From assembly GCA_035430165.1 (NCBI GenBank), contig DAOMGE010000001.1, forward strand, positions 1 through 64,000: DNA of 64,000 nt. The letters run 5' to 3'. Every line of letters starts with the position of its first letter. The first letter of the stretch is position 1. The stretch comes from UBA7239 sp035430165. GTDB lineage: Bacteria > Pseudomonadota > Gammaproteobacteria > Pseudomonadales > UBA7239. Both the position numbers and the translations under genes were made by a program. Positions 42,352 through 51,934 of this stretch are shown here, piece after piece. The notes under the pieces were generated by a model, which did no database searches, was not told the DNA's origin, and saw nothing but the letters and a program-made list of their open reading frames with translations.

Positions 42352-44367
42352 ATGAATGAAAAGCTGCCCGCTGTAGCAATTTATATCATATTCGGCACGA
42401 TACTTGCCCTTTTACCAACTCTTGCCATCCGTTTCAGATCATCACCATCAATACAACATGAAAATACTTTTTTGTGGCCCACTATACTGTTGCTAGTCGG
42501 CTGCGTATCTTTTATTCAGGCTGTCACACCGGTTTTTCTAGCATGTATATTGTTTGCAACAATTCTTTCCAGCTTCAGGGAAGAGGCGATTCTAAATCGA
42601 TCATCCCTGGCTGTACTGACAGCCTTACTCTTCGGGTCATCGCTTATATGGTGGAGAAGGGACGACTCAGGAAATCTTCATGTCAGCTTGCCGGAAGCGT
42701 TAGTCATTATTTCAATTTTCTCCGCAAGCTTTCGCCTCTTGTCACTCCGATTGCCTGAAGTCAACAAAACCGAACATAGAATGAATCCTGTAGCCTGGTA
42801 TGGATTGATCCTGGTATTTTTCATTTCCACAGTATGGTTCAGTGCAACCACCAGCTTGCTGGACATAGTCCCAGCCAAATTTCTAGCATGGCATCACTGG
42901 GGCGCTTATATCCAGTCCAGTGAACTACTTCTCTCCGGCGCAAAGGTCTTTCACGACTTTCCTGTACAGTACGGTCTCGGACCAACTCTTCTTGTTGCAT
43001 CAACGTGCTCAGAATCATGCTGGACAGGCATGTACCATACGGTGTGGATTTCTTCCTGCTTTTTTGTATTACTCATCGCCTACATAGGCACGAATTTGAT
43101 TGCCGGCATCCGGCAAACACATATTCTCGCAATGGCATTAGCAAGCACTATAGCTTGTTGTTTTTTTTGGCAAGGGTTACCACCTCTTAACACCTTACCA
43201 TTATCAACGCCTTCAACCAGCGGACTGCGTTTTTTACCTGCCGCAGTGCTCTCTGCATATCTCGTATCAATTTCCAAAGGAGACTCCTTAACAAGATTCA
43301 ACATCGTCTCTGCACAGATATTATGGGTCATCAATATGGCATGGTCTGTAGAATCGGCTTTTTACGGCACATTCATCTGGTGGCCTTTCTATATCTTCTG
43401 CAAAGCCACCGAAACAGAACAGAATTTATCTATTTCGCGACATATCGTTTTTTGCTTTTCAAAACTAGCACTTTCGGTTGTCGCTTTTTTTGTCATATCA
43501 ACAGGAATTTACTGGGTAGTTTACCGTGATATGCCTCTAATAAACGGTTATCTGGCATATTTTTTGAGTCCTCCTGGTGTGCTACCTGTTAATATTCATG
43601 GCAGCATAATGTTTTTCTTTGCAGTCATACTGATCGGAACATTGGATATGTTCTTCGCATTAAAAAACGGGACACATATCGAGATAGTCAAGAAAAAATT
43701 CATTGTCCTGTTACTTTGCTACAGCGTTTTCTCATATTTTCTAGGGAGAAGCCACGACAACAACATATTGAACCTCCTTCCATTTCAGCTTCTCGTTTTA
43801 CTATCAGTTCTGAGCAGTCCGCACCCACAACTCCGGCAGTTATCGACAGGATTAATCGCCAGCATTCTCGCATGCCTGCCAGTTTTCGGTTGGACCGCAT
43901 TTACCTATGCTTTTTCTATTAATGCACTATCAAAATTTGGCGTTGAAGAATTTATCCCCCAGCTTTCTTATGCAAACACAGAAACCGCCTCTGAAATAAA
44001 AATGCGGCAATCCGATATCGGAAATCCAGAGGACGCCGCACATGCCATAGAGCAGATAGAGCTGCAATACCACGAGCCAGTCACCCTGATAAGTGAAGAG
44101 GCACTACTGGCTAGCACAAAAGCGGATAATGTCTGGAGTGCATTACAGGACGTGGCAAATTACGTTTCAATATCAACTACTGACCGTCAACTTTTCCTCG
44201 ACAATACGGCGAAAACATTGAAAAAATCAGGATGGCTCGTTTATCCGAAAAACAGCAATATTGATTGGCTGGAGAATTTCGGCAAAACCTACAACGAAGA
44301 CATTACAATTGACTTTTCTACCTATATCGCAAAACGATATATTCCGAAAGATAATTCAGCCAATTGA
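42352..44367 (+). CDS. Large polytopic membrane protein, possible GT-C-type
   Basis: The product has 671 residues with 12 or more predicted membrane helices and a soluble C-terminal part of about 130 residues. The HHWGAYIQSSELLLSGAKVF and DFPVQYGLGPTLL loop resembles the lumenal loop of uncharacterised bacterial membrane glycosyltransferases. There is no Wzy_C or PglB motif. Codon use is AT-richer than the flanking core genes. By context it may use the lipid-linked sugar made by the preceding fusion enzyme, but the function is not established. Confidence 0.7.
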   Translation: MNEKLPAVAIYIIFGTILALLPTLAIRFRSSPSIQHENTFLWPTILLLVGCVSFIQAVTPVFLACILFATILSSFREEAILNRSSLAVLTALLFGSSLIWWRRDDSGNLHVSLPEALVIISIFSASFRLLSLRLPEVNKTEHRMNPVAWYGLILVFFISTVWFSATTSLLDIVPAKFLAWHHWGAYIQSSELLLSGAKVFHDFPVQYGLGPTLLVASTCSESCWTGMYHTVWISSCFFVLLIAYIGTNLIAGIRQTHILAMALASTIACCFFWQGLPPLNTLPLSTPSTSGLRFLPAAVLSAYLVSISKGDSLTRFNIVSAQILWVINMAWSVESAFYGTFIWWPFYIFCKATETEQNLSISRHIVFCFSKLALSVVAFFVISTGIYWVVYRDMPLINGYLAYFLSPPGVLPVNIHGSIMFFFAVILIGTLDMFFALKNGTHIEIVKKKFIVLLLCYSVFSYFLGRSHDNNILNLLPFQLLVLLSVLSSPHPQLRQLSTGLIASILACLPVFGWTAFTYAFSINALSKFGVEEFIPQLSYANTETASEIKMRQSDIGNPEDAAHAIEQIELQYHEPVTLISEEALLASTKADNVWSALQDVANYVSISTTDRQLFLDNTAKTLKKSGWLVYPKNSNIDWLENFGKTYNEDITIDFSTYIAKRYIPKDNSAN

Positions 44368-44376
44368 GACACAGCC

Positions 44377-45294
44377 ATGCTACCAGACGCAAATAGTACT
44401 TCGAGATGCTGCCCGGTATGCCACTCGGAGCCAAGCCACTCAACAATATTTCTCCGGAAAAATATCGACAAATCCAGGGTTTCAGACTTCAGTTTTTCTT
44501 CGCGAAAAACACCAGAATTCATGTGCTATCAGATGGTTCGCTGCAATACATGTGATCTTGTATATGCAGATCAACCACCACCCGAAAACATACTTGCAGC
44601 GGCCTACCACGAAGCCAACTACGATAGCGCAGAAGAAGCCAATGACGCGGCGGCAGCGTACTACTTAACTGCAAGCGACTTCCTGGACCGACTTGCAGGA
44701 ACCACAAGTGCCCTTGAAATTGGCGCAGGTACTGGAGTTTTCCTGTCTGCATTGCACAGACATGGTTTTTCACGCCTGGTTGGTGTTGAACCATCAAGCT
44801 CCGCAATTCAGGCTGCACCTGACATGTGTAAGCCGTGGCTTGTTGAGGGAATGTTTGATTCATCACAGTTTCCTGAAGAATCCTTCGATCTCATCTGCTG
44901 CTTTATGACGCTCGAACATGTTCTTGATCCCACCACGCTTGCACTTGGGGCGCATAGACTTCTAAAACCTGGCGGAGCGTTTTTGGTCGTGGTGCATGAC
45001 TATAAGGGCATAGTAAACAGGATTCTTGGCAAACGCTCCCCCATTGTTGACCTTGAGCACATGCAGCTATTTTCCAGAAATAGCATAAGGGAGCTATTGT
45101 CACGTACGGGATACGCTGACATTCACACAACTTCGTTCTATAACACTTATTCCGTACGGTACTGGATTCGACTTCTGCCACTTCCGGCAATCATCAAACA
45201 GACTTTGGCCAATGTATTAAAAGCGTTCGGAGTGATTGACAAAAAAATAAGCTGCAATGTTGGCAATCTCATGTCAGGGGGATTTAAACCCTGA
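44377..45294 (+). CDS. Class I SAM-dependent methyltransferase with N-terminal zinc ribbon
   Basis: The product has 305 residues. It has an N-terminal Cys pair (CCPVC) and a second pair (RCNTC) that likely bind zinc, then a YHEANYDS loop, SAM motif I ALEIGAGTGVFLSAL near 110, VGVEPSS and the FDLICCFMTLEHVLDP motif. This layout is common in sugar C- and O-methyltransferases of polysaccharide clusters. The target is probably the sugar built by the operon. It starts nine bases after the preceding gene. Confidence 0.88.
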   Translation: MLPDANSTSRCCPVCHSEPSHSTIFLRKNIDKSRVSDFSFSSRKTPEFMCYQMVRCNTCDLVYADQPPPENILAAAYHEANYDSAEEANDAAAAYYLTASDFLDRLAGTTSALEIGAGTGVFLSALHRHGFSRLVGVEPSSSAIQAAPDMCKPWLVEGMFDSSQFPEESFDLICCFMTLEHVLDPTTLALGAHRLLKPGGAFLVVVHDYKGIVNRILGKRSPIVDLEHMQLFSRNSIRELLSRTGYADIHTTSFYNTYSVRYWIRLLPLPAIIKQTLANVLKAFGVIDKKISCNVGNLMSGGFKP

Positions 45295-45332
45295 TTTTTT
45301 GAATGGCTTGCAGTTCATGTGAGGATGATCGT

Positions 45333-47189
45333 TTGAAATTTCTGCTATCTGAAAAGCGACCTGCGATAATATTCCTGCTATTATTAGCTGGCATCGCAAA
45401 TATTTATCGGCACTTTTTTCCCAATACGAACGGACTGCTAGGACACGACTTCAGCCATGCACATCCCGCCTTACTCGATGGGGTAGCATGGTTCTGGAGT
45501 AACAACTTGCTTGATGTTCCATGGTTTACGCCATCATTTTGTGGTGGCCAGCCATTTTTTTCGGATCCGCAATCCTTTTATTACTCCCCATTACAAATTA
45601 TTGCCTTACTGGTTCCCCCGACGAGTGCGTCTTTTCTCACCATGCTCTTGTCCTGCTCACTCGGCTATGCTTCCTTCTATGTGCTGATGAGAAAAGTTTT
45701 TTTATTTTCCATTAATGCATCGATTATTGCCGGAACACTGGCAATGATGAACACTTTTATTCCAGACCGATTCATAGTTGGCGAGATGGGTTATCAGCTA
45801 TTCCCGCTTACGGGATTTGTTGCATACGCCTTACTGAGCAAGTCAGCATGGAACCCCGTGTGTCGCGCACATGCAAGCAATATTGTATGGGCGGGAATAT
45901 CAATTGCCCTAATGCTGCAAGGAGGCCTGACCACACTCATGTTACCCGCCGCATTCGGCGTGCTCGCTCTGGCGATTGTCGCCAGACTTACGCAGAGAGG
46001 GGCAAATATGAGGGTGTTTTTTTATAGAAGCTTTCTAGCCACACTTCTCGCGTTCTGCCTATGTGCTTCAAAAATCGCTGCAAGCACATCTTTTATGGGG
46101 AATTTTCCTCGGGACATGTATGCATTGCCCGGATTTTCTAACATTTTTCATGCGATTTTCTTTCCATTACTGTCCCTGTTTTTTAGTAGCATGAGCGTGT
46201 CAGCATTGGCTTCTACCCATCTGAAAAATGCACAATGGGCCGTATTCCCTCATGAATGGGCTTACCAGTTTGGCGTTGTATTCCTGGCTCTGCTGCTGGC
46301 TGCGGCAGTAGTGGAGCTTAGCCTGAAAAAAAACAGGCCTGTCTCCATTCCGCTGTCTTTGCCGATCTGGAAAAAACTTATCCTTTGGCTGGCATTGATA
46401 ATAATTCTGGCATTGCCTGCTGCATTACTTTGGTATGAACCCGGCTGGAATACGTTTCTCAAACATATACCCCTGATCAAGAGCACCAGCTTTCCTTTTA
46501 GATGGATAATCATCTTTATTCCGGTTTGCTGCTGGGCAGGCGCCCGTGCCTGGCATTCCATTGAACAACATATCCAGGACAAAAAAGTCCAGGTTTTATC
46601 ACTGTTGATTTTTGGTATCTGCACAATCCTGGAAGCTGGTTCCCGCGACTTCTCGTACTACACAACCCCATCAATTCAATTTTATGACCCTCACTGGATA
46701 GACGAAGCATGGAAAATGGCCCGCACCGGCAATCTTGCCCCTATTACCCAACTGACCAATGACGACAGTGAGCCTGCATATCAGGGTCGAAATGATTCTA
46801 TCGTCTTGGGTAAAAGTTTTATCGAATGTTACAATCCAGCGTATGGGTATCGCCTAGAAACCCTGCCTGTAGGACGGTTACGTACTGATGAGTCAATATA
46901 CTCTGCAAGAGATGAGCACCTCAACATCAAAAATCCCGCCTGCCTGGTTTGGCCAACTGAAAATCACTGTATGGTTATCGGTGACGAGTACTTAAGCACA
47001 GCGATAGACGAGGTTAAAAAATTCTCTGCACGGCATCCTGTAAATTTCGAAATTTCATTCAGACAAAAATACGCCAATCTGGTGACGATATCGTCGATTA
47101 TATTTTGTGGAATTTATTTTGTATTATCTTTGGTCTTAGCAGCGGCTGCAGTAAGCAGCAGATGTAAAAACAACACCAAAAATTCTTGA
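45333..47189 (+). CDS. Polytopic membrane protein, YfhO/GT-C-like
   Basis: The product has about 618 residues and about 12 membrane helices. I prefer TTG 45333 (MKFLLSEKRPAIIF), six bases after GAGGAT; ATG 45303 (MACSSCEDDR) is in frame but has no ribosome site. An extracytoplasmic loop after the first helix contains GHDFSHAHPALLDGVAWFW and FCGGQPFFSDPQSFYYSP, acidic and aromatic as in YfhO-type proteins. It is the last gene of the operon, convergent with a minus-strand gene 29 bases away. The substrate is unknown. Confidence 0.7.
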   Translation: MKFLLSEKRPAIIFLLLLAGIANIYRHFFPNTNGLLGHDFSHAHPALLDGVAWFWSNNLLDVPWFTPSFCGGQPFFSDPQSFYYSPLQIIALLVPPTSASFLTMLLSCSLGYASFYVLMRKVFLFSINASIIAGTLAMMNTFIPDRFIVGEMGYQLFPLTGFVAYALLSKSAWNPVCRAHASNIVWAGISIALMLQGGLTTLMLPAAFGVLALAIVARLTQRGANMRVFFYRSFLATLLAFCLCASKIAASTSFMGNFPRDMYALPGFSNIFHAIFFPLLSLFFSSMSVSALASTHLKNAQWAVFPHEWAYQFGVVFLALLLAAAVVELSLKKNRPVSIPLSLPIWKKLILWLALIIILALPAALLWYEPGWNTFLKHIPLIKSTSFPFRWIIIFIPVCCWAGARAWHSIEQHIQDKKVQVLSLLIFGICTILEAGSRDFSYYTTPSIQFYDPHWIDEAWKMARTGNLAPITQLTNDDSEPAYQGRNDSIVLGKSFIECYNPAYGYRLETLPVGRLRTDESIYSARDEHLNIKNPACLVWPTENHCMVIGDEYLSTAIDEVKKFSARHPVNFEISFRQKYANLVTISSIIFCGIYFVLSLVLAAAAVSSRCKNNTKNS

Positions 47190-47218
47190 AATAATAAGAG
47201 GCCTGATATGCCCTGGAA

Positions 47219-48985
47219 TTAATCTTTTGCCTCTGCTTTTTTGCTGCAAGCTGCTGCCAAGTCCCCTGAGGACTTGGCATATAACTGCACCCATTCCGCT
47301 CTTGCTGCCTGTGGCACAAATGACAGACCAGATTCAAATTCACTGCGCGCCTCACTCTCACGACATGCATGCAAGTAAGTTAGCGCAAGACTCCAGTGAG
47401 TTTTATATTGGCTAGGATAAGCCGCTAGAACATCTCTATAAATTTCGATTGCCTTTTCATAGTGACCAAGATTTGAATTAGCAATCGCCAGCGTGGTAAG
47501 CACATTATAGAAATCATGCTCGCCAATAGCGCCATTGGCCGCCAGCAGATCCTCCATCTGCTGCAACGCAAACTGTGGATTTTTCTCAAGGTTACATCTA
47601 GCAATAGCAATCATTGCCGTAACGGTACTCGTCTTGCTTTTTCCGGCAACCTCTTCTGCCTTTTCACAATTCCCCATTTCCACATAAGCTGCCACAACCT
47701 GGCTTCTTGCGTAACTCACATCCGGGCTGACCTCAAGTGTATGCCGCCAAATTGCCAGGTCGGATTTCCAGATACGGGACAACTGCGATGAATAGATAGC
47801 CATTTCCACCAGTAAAATCAGACTCACCACAACCAAAAATCGAGAAAAAAATCGTGTCATGTTGATTTGCTGACTTAAGCTTCCCATCCAGATACATGCT
47901 TGAATTATCAGCAATGACAATGGATACGAAAGATAGCGATCACTGACAAATGTAACACTGTAGCCAGCGTTTACCGTCAATAAAGCAGGTGCCAGAGAGA
48001 TAATAAAACTGATACCCATCAGGCCCAGCGGCTTATAGCAACGCAATGCAACCAGTGTGCCGATAAATATCGCCCCTCCGCCAATTGCATACAATTGGTC
48101 GTTATACTGGCCAACAGCCTTAAAATGCATGCCCATTCCATAAAATGGCAAAATACTTAACTTGGTGTACCAGAACAACGCCCTCATGACATCAAAAAAG
48201 TAATCTACAAAATCTCCATGTGATATCTTCACAGAACCCACGCCAACACAGGTCGTCCTGAGCACCAGATAAATACAGCCCCCAAGAAAAAAACCCAAAA
48301 GCTCAGGCGTTTTTTCTCTTATCAAACGCGGCATATTCGTGTTTTCTGCCCCAAAAACACATCTGACAAAATAGTGAAAAATGATAAACACAATAGGAAA
48401 TAAAGCACTCATTTCCTTGCTGGAACAAGCAAAAAAATAAAGCACCATGCTGCACAGGCCGCTTAGTAGATAATGCTTCTCGATCATACTGACAAAAATG
48501 ATCAACAAAATCCAAAATGTCATCTGCAAATCAAATTGCGAGGATATCCACCCAACCACCTCAGCCATAGCAGGATGCACAACATACAGAACGCCAGCAA
48601 GAAGCACATAAATCCAGTAAAATTCGCCTGATGGAGCGTTTACTCGTGCCTGTTTGGCCCTAGCAACAATCGCCATCACCAGCATTGCGTTAGCTAGAAA
48701 AACCAGCAGGGAAACCACATGGAACACCGATGGATCACCTTTACCGATAATAAACTGGACAAAAAAGAATATCTGAGTAAGTGGCCGATAAAAAAAAATG
48801 TTTTCCCACAGTGGGATTTTTGAAAAAAACAACTCCACTATATTGGCTTTTGCAAAAAAACCATTGCCTTCAAAAAACTGATGGTCATCCCAGACAAACC
48901 CGTGATTGATGACCGGGAAATAAATGGCCAGCGCGACAAATACAGGGAGAATCCAATATGGTTTTTTGGCAAGAATCCCATTCAT
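47219..48985 (-). CDS. TMTC-like GT-C membrane protein with C-terminal TPRs (copy 2)
   Basis: The product has 588 residues. About 10-11 membrane helices fill residues 1-400, then TPR repeats (about 420-570). The first extracytoplasmic loop has GFVWDDHQFF (paired Asp of GT-C enzymes), followed by VHPAMAEVVGWISSQFDL and SSKEMSALFP, matching the HP-x-x-x-E-x-V and KE motifs of TMTC O-mannosyltransferases. It is a paralogue of the next gene upstream. Position after three pilin genes suggests pilin O-glycosylation. Confidence 0.72.
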   Translation of the reverse strand: MNGILAKKPYWILPVFVALAIYFPVINHGFVWDDHQFFEGNGFFAKANIVELFFSKIPLWENIFFYRPLTQIFFFVQFIIGKGDPSVFHVVSLLVFLANAMLVMAIVARAKQARVNAPSGEFYWIYVLLAGVLYVVHPAMAEVVGWISSQFDLQMTFWILLIIFVSMIEKHYLLSGLCSMVLYFFACSSKEMSALFPIVFIIFHYFVRCVFGAENTNMPRLIREKTPELLGFFLGGCIYLVLRTTCVGVGSVKISHGDFVDYFFDVMRALFWYTKLSILPFYGMGMHFKAVGQYNDQLYAIGGGAIFIGTLVALRCYKPLGLMGISFIISLAPALLTVNAGYSVTFVSDRYLSYPLSLLIIQACIWMGSLSQQINMTRFFSRFLVVVSLILLVEMAIYSSQLSRIWKSDLAIWRHTLEVSPDVSYARSQVVAAYVEMGNCEKAEEVAGKSKTSTVTAMIAIARCNLEKNPQFALQQMEDLLAANGAIGEHDFYNVLTTLAIANSNLGHYEKAIEIYRDVLAAYPSQYKTHWSLALTYLHACRESEARSEFESGLSFVPQAARAEWVQLYAKSSGDLAAACSKKAEAKD

Positions 48986-49004
48986 TTTTTGCGGGCTCCT
49001 TTAA

Positions 49005-50792
49005 TTAACGGACACAAGCCTGACCATTTGCTTTTCGTTCAATGTCTTCAACATGTAACTGTCCATCACTGAATCGCTTACTCGCCTCACTCGCAGGCAT
49101 CTCTTTTAACGCTACTGCCCAGCAAGCGTATGCCCTGTATTCTTGTCCGGCTTTTTCAAGTGCCGCACCCAATAACAGTGCGGATCGCCAATTATGCCCA
49201 GACGCCTTGACCAAATCTTGTAGAATACTGATTGCTGCCTCTTCACTCCCCAATTCATGAAGTGCAGTCGCCTTGATGTACAAAAGATCACCACGCTGAA
49301 CTTCAGTAATACCCTCCCTTTTGACATATTCATCAGCAATTCGAATGGCTTCTGTATATTTTTTTTCATCCACCGCAATCGAGGCAAGCGTGAAATCCCC
49401 CATTCTCAGCAGTGGATCCAGCCGGTTAGCAATTTCCGCATATCGCCTTGCATTCTTCCTGTCGCCAACAATCCGGAAAGATACCGCAAGGTTAGTTGCT
49501 GCATACGTTGATTGCGGTGCACGATAAACCGCCCAGGACCAAAGTGACATGTGATTGCTCCAAACAGGCATCGTCACTGACGTTATCGCGCCATTTACCA
49601 ACAAAAAACATACCAATGGAAACAAGACAAACTTCTTTTTTTTCACGGAAACAACTGCAAGCTCCACCACAACCAGCACTGTGGCTATCGCCAACGGCAG
49701 GCTCATGAATCGCTCCTGCACAATATCTTCCGTATTAGGCCAGAACAAAATATTCAGTACAGGGAGCATACCTGTCAGGAAAACTGGGACGATATAACCA
49801 AGCCTGTCCCCTGTTCGCAACAGCAATAGGCTACCAATTAACAGGACGCCAGTTGCAATAGTCCCAGACCAGGCACCTAAATCGTCATAAGGAACCGGGA
49901 AAGACTGAAAATGTACAGGGCTGGTAAATGCTCCGCCAGCAACGGCGTACATGATGTAAGTACCCGCAGTTTTACCCACCAGTAAAGCGTGCTGCATTGG
50001 TTCTCCAAAGTGCGCTCTCACGATGCCTGGGTCAAAGGGCTGCTGTAGGTAGCCCAACGCAGAAAACCTCAACAACAGGTAAACGCATCCAGCCAACACC
50101 AATACACCACATATAGCCAACGAACCATCGGCTCTGAGCGCCTGAAAGCGCGAAGACAATATTCCCTGCTCTGGCAGATACGCCATCCGGACTAAAAAAT
50201 ACATAGCAGGAAAGACAGCTGCCATTTCTTTGCTCAAGGCCGCCAACAAAAATAACAAGAAAGCAGAAACAATCCGGAACGACAAGCGCTGCACTACCAG
50301 ATCAACATTCGCAAGCAGAAGTAGCCAGAAAGTAACATAAGCATCAAATCGTCCTGAAATCCATGATGCCGGCTCAATAACCATGGGGTGCAACCCGAAT
50401 ATCAACGCAGCCAAGACGGGAAACAAGAGAGAGTCCAGCTTTCCCAAGCGAAACAGGAATTGTGCTGTCAGCAGTCCAACCAGCATCGAACTGGATATAT
50501 GAACGAGCAGATTGTGCAAATGCATTAGCCCTGGACTGTTGTCACAAAGCAACTTGTCCAGCGCAAAAGTAACAACCACAAAAGGACGAAAATAATTTTC
50601 CGATATAGGAAAATTTGACCAGATGGCATTAAAAAAACCTTCTCCATGGTAACTACCGCTGTCCCAAATTACACTGGTGTCATCCCATACAAATTCAAAT
50701 CCGATTACCCGCCCATACACAGCAAAAATCACAAAAAAAACACAAATAAATCCGTATAAAAATTGCCGTGAAAGAGACACATTGACTGACAT
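49005..50792 (-). CDS. TMTC-like GT-C membrane protein with C-terminal TPRs (copy 1)
   Basis: The product has 595 residues with the same architecture as the neighbouring gene: EFVWDDTSVIWD in the first loop, HPMVIEPASWISGRFDAY, LSKEMAAVFP, about 11 membrane helices, then TPRs (about 430-570). The two genes are 19 bases apart and probably co-transcribed. The pair differ enough to be old paralogues, perhaps with different acceptors or donors. A terminator (50828-50857) separates them from the third pilin, so they need read-through or their own promoter. Confidence 0.72.
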   Translation of the reverse strand: MSVNVSLSRQFLYGFICVFFVIFAVYGRVIGFEFVWDDTSVIWDSGSYHGEGFFNAIWSNFPISENYFRPFVVVTFALDKLLCDNSPGLMHLHNLLVHISSSMLVGLLTAQFLFRLGKLDSLLFPVLAALIFGLHPMVIEPASWISGRFDAYVTFWLLLLANVDLVVQRLSFRIVSAFLLFLLAALSKEMAAVFPAMYFLVRMAYLPEQGILSSRFQALRADGSLAICGVLVLAGCVYLLLRFSALGYLQQPFDPGIVRAHFGEPMQHALLVGKTAGTYIMYAVAGGAFTSPVHFQSFPVPYDDLGAWSGTIATGVLLIGSLLLLRTGDRLGYIVPVFLTGMLPVLNILFWPNTEDIVQERFMSLPLAIATVLVVVELAVVSVKKKKFVLFPLVCFLLVNGAITSVTMPVWSNHMSLWSWAVYRAPQSTYAATNLAVSFRIVGDRKNARRYAEIANRLDPLLRMGDFTLASIAVDEKKYTEAIRIADEYVKREGITEVQRGDLLYIKATALHELGSEEAAISILQDLVKASGHNWRSALLLGAALEKAGQEYRAYACWAVALKEMPASEASKRFSDGQLHVEDIERKANGQACVR

Positions 50793-50827
50793 TAAGGATT
50801 TATCCAGATGATTTCTTTGGTTTTTTC

Positions 50828-50857
50828 AAAAAAAAAGGAGGGGTTAGCCTCCTTTTT
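50828..50857 (-). terminator. Intrinsic terminator after the third pilin gene
   Basis: On the minus strand AAAAAGGAGG pairs with CCTCCTTTTT around a six-base loop and runs into further T residues. The stem is GC-rich and the spacing to the pilin stop (20 bases) is typical. Confidence 0.8.
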
Positions 50858-50876
50858 CATTTTCTGTTCATGACCA

Positions 50877-51302
50877 TTAACGGCATTGTGCTGGACGATA
50901 TTTTGCTGTCAAAGTACCGCCTGTGCAGCTCCACGAAATTCGGTCAGAGGGAATAGAGCCATTCGCGAGCGTTGGGCTTGGCGCAAATGTTACCGTACCG
51001 CCACCAGCTTTGGTTGTAGTCGTTACTGTTATCAAGCCACTCGTTGAAGTGATAGACACTGAAGCTACGTTTTCTGTAGATGACGGCGGGTTCCAGCCAG
51101 AGGCAAAATTACTTCCCCCGTTTACTGCATTTTCTGCCACAGTAGTCTTGGCAGCGTCACCCATGAGCAAGGCTTCAGAAACACGCGAGCGCACTGTGTA
51201 GTCCTGATAAGCTGGCAGAGCTATGGCGGCCAGAATGCCGACGATCGCAACGACGATCATCAATTCAATAAGCGTGAACCCTGACTGGTTATGGAATTTC
51301 AT
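50877..51302 (-). CDS. pilA: Type IVa major pilin, copy 3
   Basis: The product has 141 residues. The type III leader MKFHNQSG is followed by FTLIELMIVVAIVGILAAIALPAYQ-type N-terminal helix (cleavage after Gly8, then N-methyl-Phe; Glu5 present). It has a C-terminal disulfide loop with WSC and QCR. It is the most divergent copy: the leader and about 15 residues of the middle region (for example GGSNFASGWNPPSS) differ from the other two. The globular domain is Ser/Thr-rich, a plausible O-glycan acceptor. Confidence 0.93.
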   Translation of the reverse strand: MKFHNQSGFTLIELMIVVAIVGILAAIALPAYQDYTVRSRVSEALLMGDAAKTTVAENAVNGGSNFASGWNPPSSTENVASVSITSTSGLITVTTTTKAGGGTVTFAPSPTLANGSIPSDRISWSCTGGTLTAKYRPAQCR

Positions 51303-51336
51303 TATGTGCTCCTCGTTAGTTTTCTGATTTAGCCTG

Positions 51337-51365
51337 TAAAGAGGGGGAGAAGCCCCCCCTCTTTA
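51337..51365 (-). terminator. Hairpin between pilin copies 2 and 3
   Basis: TAAAGAGGGGG (51337-51347) pairs with CCCCCTCTTTA (51355-51365), an 11-bp perfect stem with a seven-base loop. There is no strong T-run, so it may be an attenuator or a 3' stabiliser that sets the ratio of pilin messages. Confidence 0.6.
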
Positions 51366-51398
51366 ACATGAGTCATCCCTTGATAGTCCGTGTATGTA

Positions 51399-51824
51399 TT
51401 AACGGCACTGAGAAGGACGATATTTTGCAGTCAAAGTACCGCCAGTGCAGCTCCACGACAGGCGATCAGTCGGGATAGAACCACTAGACAGCGTAGGGCT
51501 TGGTGCGAAAGTAACGGTACCGCCACCGGCTTTGGCCGTAGTTGTCACAGTAATAACACCGTCAGTCGATCCGATAGATACCGAAGCAACGTTTTCAGTC
51601 GATGTCGGAGGGTTCCAGCCTGCGTTGAACGTGCTTTGGCCGTTAACCGCATTTTCAGCTACGGTAGTTTTTGCCGCATCACCCATCAGCAGTGCTTCTG
51701 ATACACGTGAACGCACGGTATAGTCCTGGTAGGCTGGCAGGGCGATAGCCGCCAGAATACCGACGATAGCCACCACGATCATCAATTCGATCAATGTAAA
51801 ACCTTGTTGCATTTGCTTTTTCAT
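51399..51824 (-). CDS. pilA: Type IVa major pilin, copy 2
   Basis: The product has 141 residues with leader MKKQMQQG, then the FTLIELMIVVAIVGIL helix and the C-terminal Cys pair (SWSC, SQCR). It differs from copy 1 at only three residues (V/A near 60 and two T/S changes), so the two are a recent duplication or kept alike by gene conversion. It carries its own ribosome site (GGAGATGCACT). Confidence 0.95.
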   Translation of the reverse strand: MKKQMQQGFTLIELMIVVAIVGILAAIALPAYQDYTVRSRVSEALLMGDAAKTTVAENAVNGQSTFNAGWNPPTSTENVASVSIGSTDGVITVTTTAKAGGGTVTFAPSPTLSSGSIPTDRLSWSCTGGTLTAKYRPSQCR

Positions 51825-51934
51825 AGTGCATCTCCTAAGTGAGCAAGAGTTTAAAGTGGTTGAAGTTTACTTCCATTGAAATTCAGAAGGGTCCAACAAT
51901 ACACAGGTAAAATCGAACCCTTCCTCCTAACACA

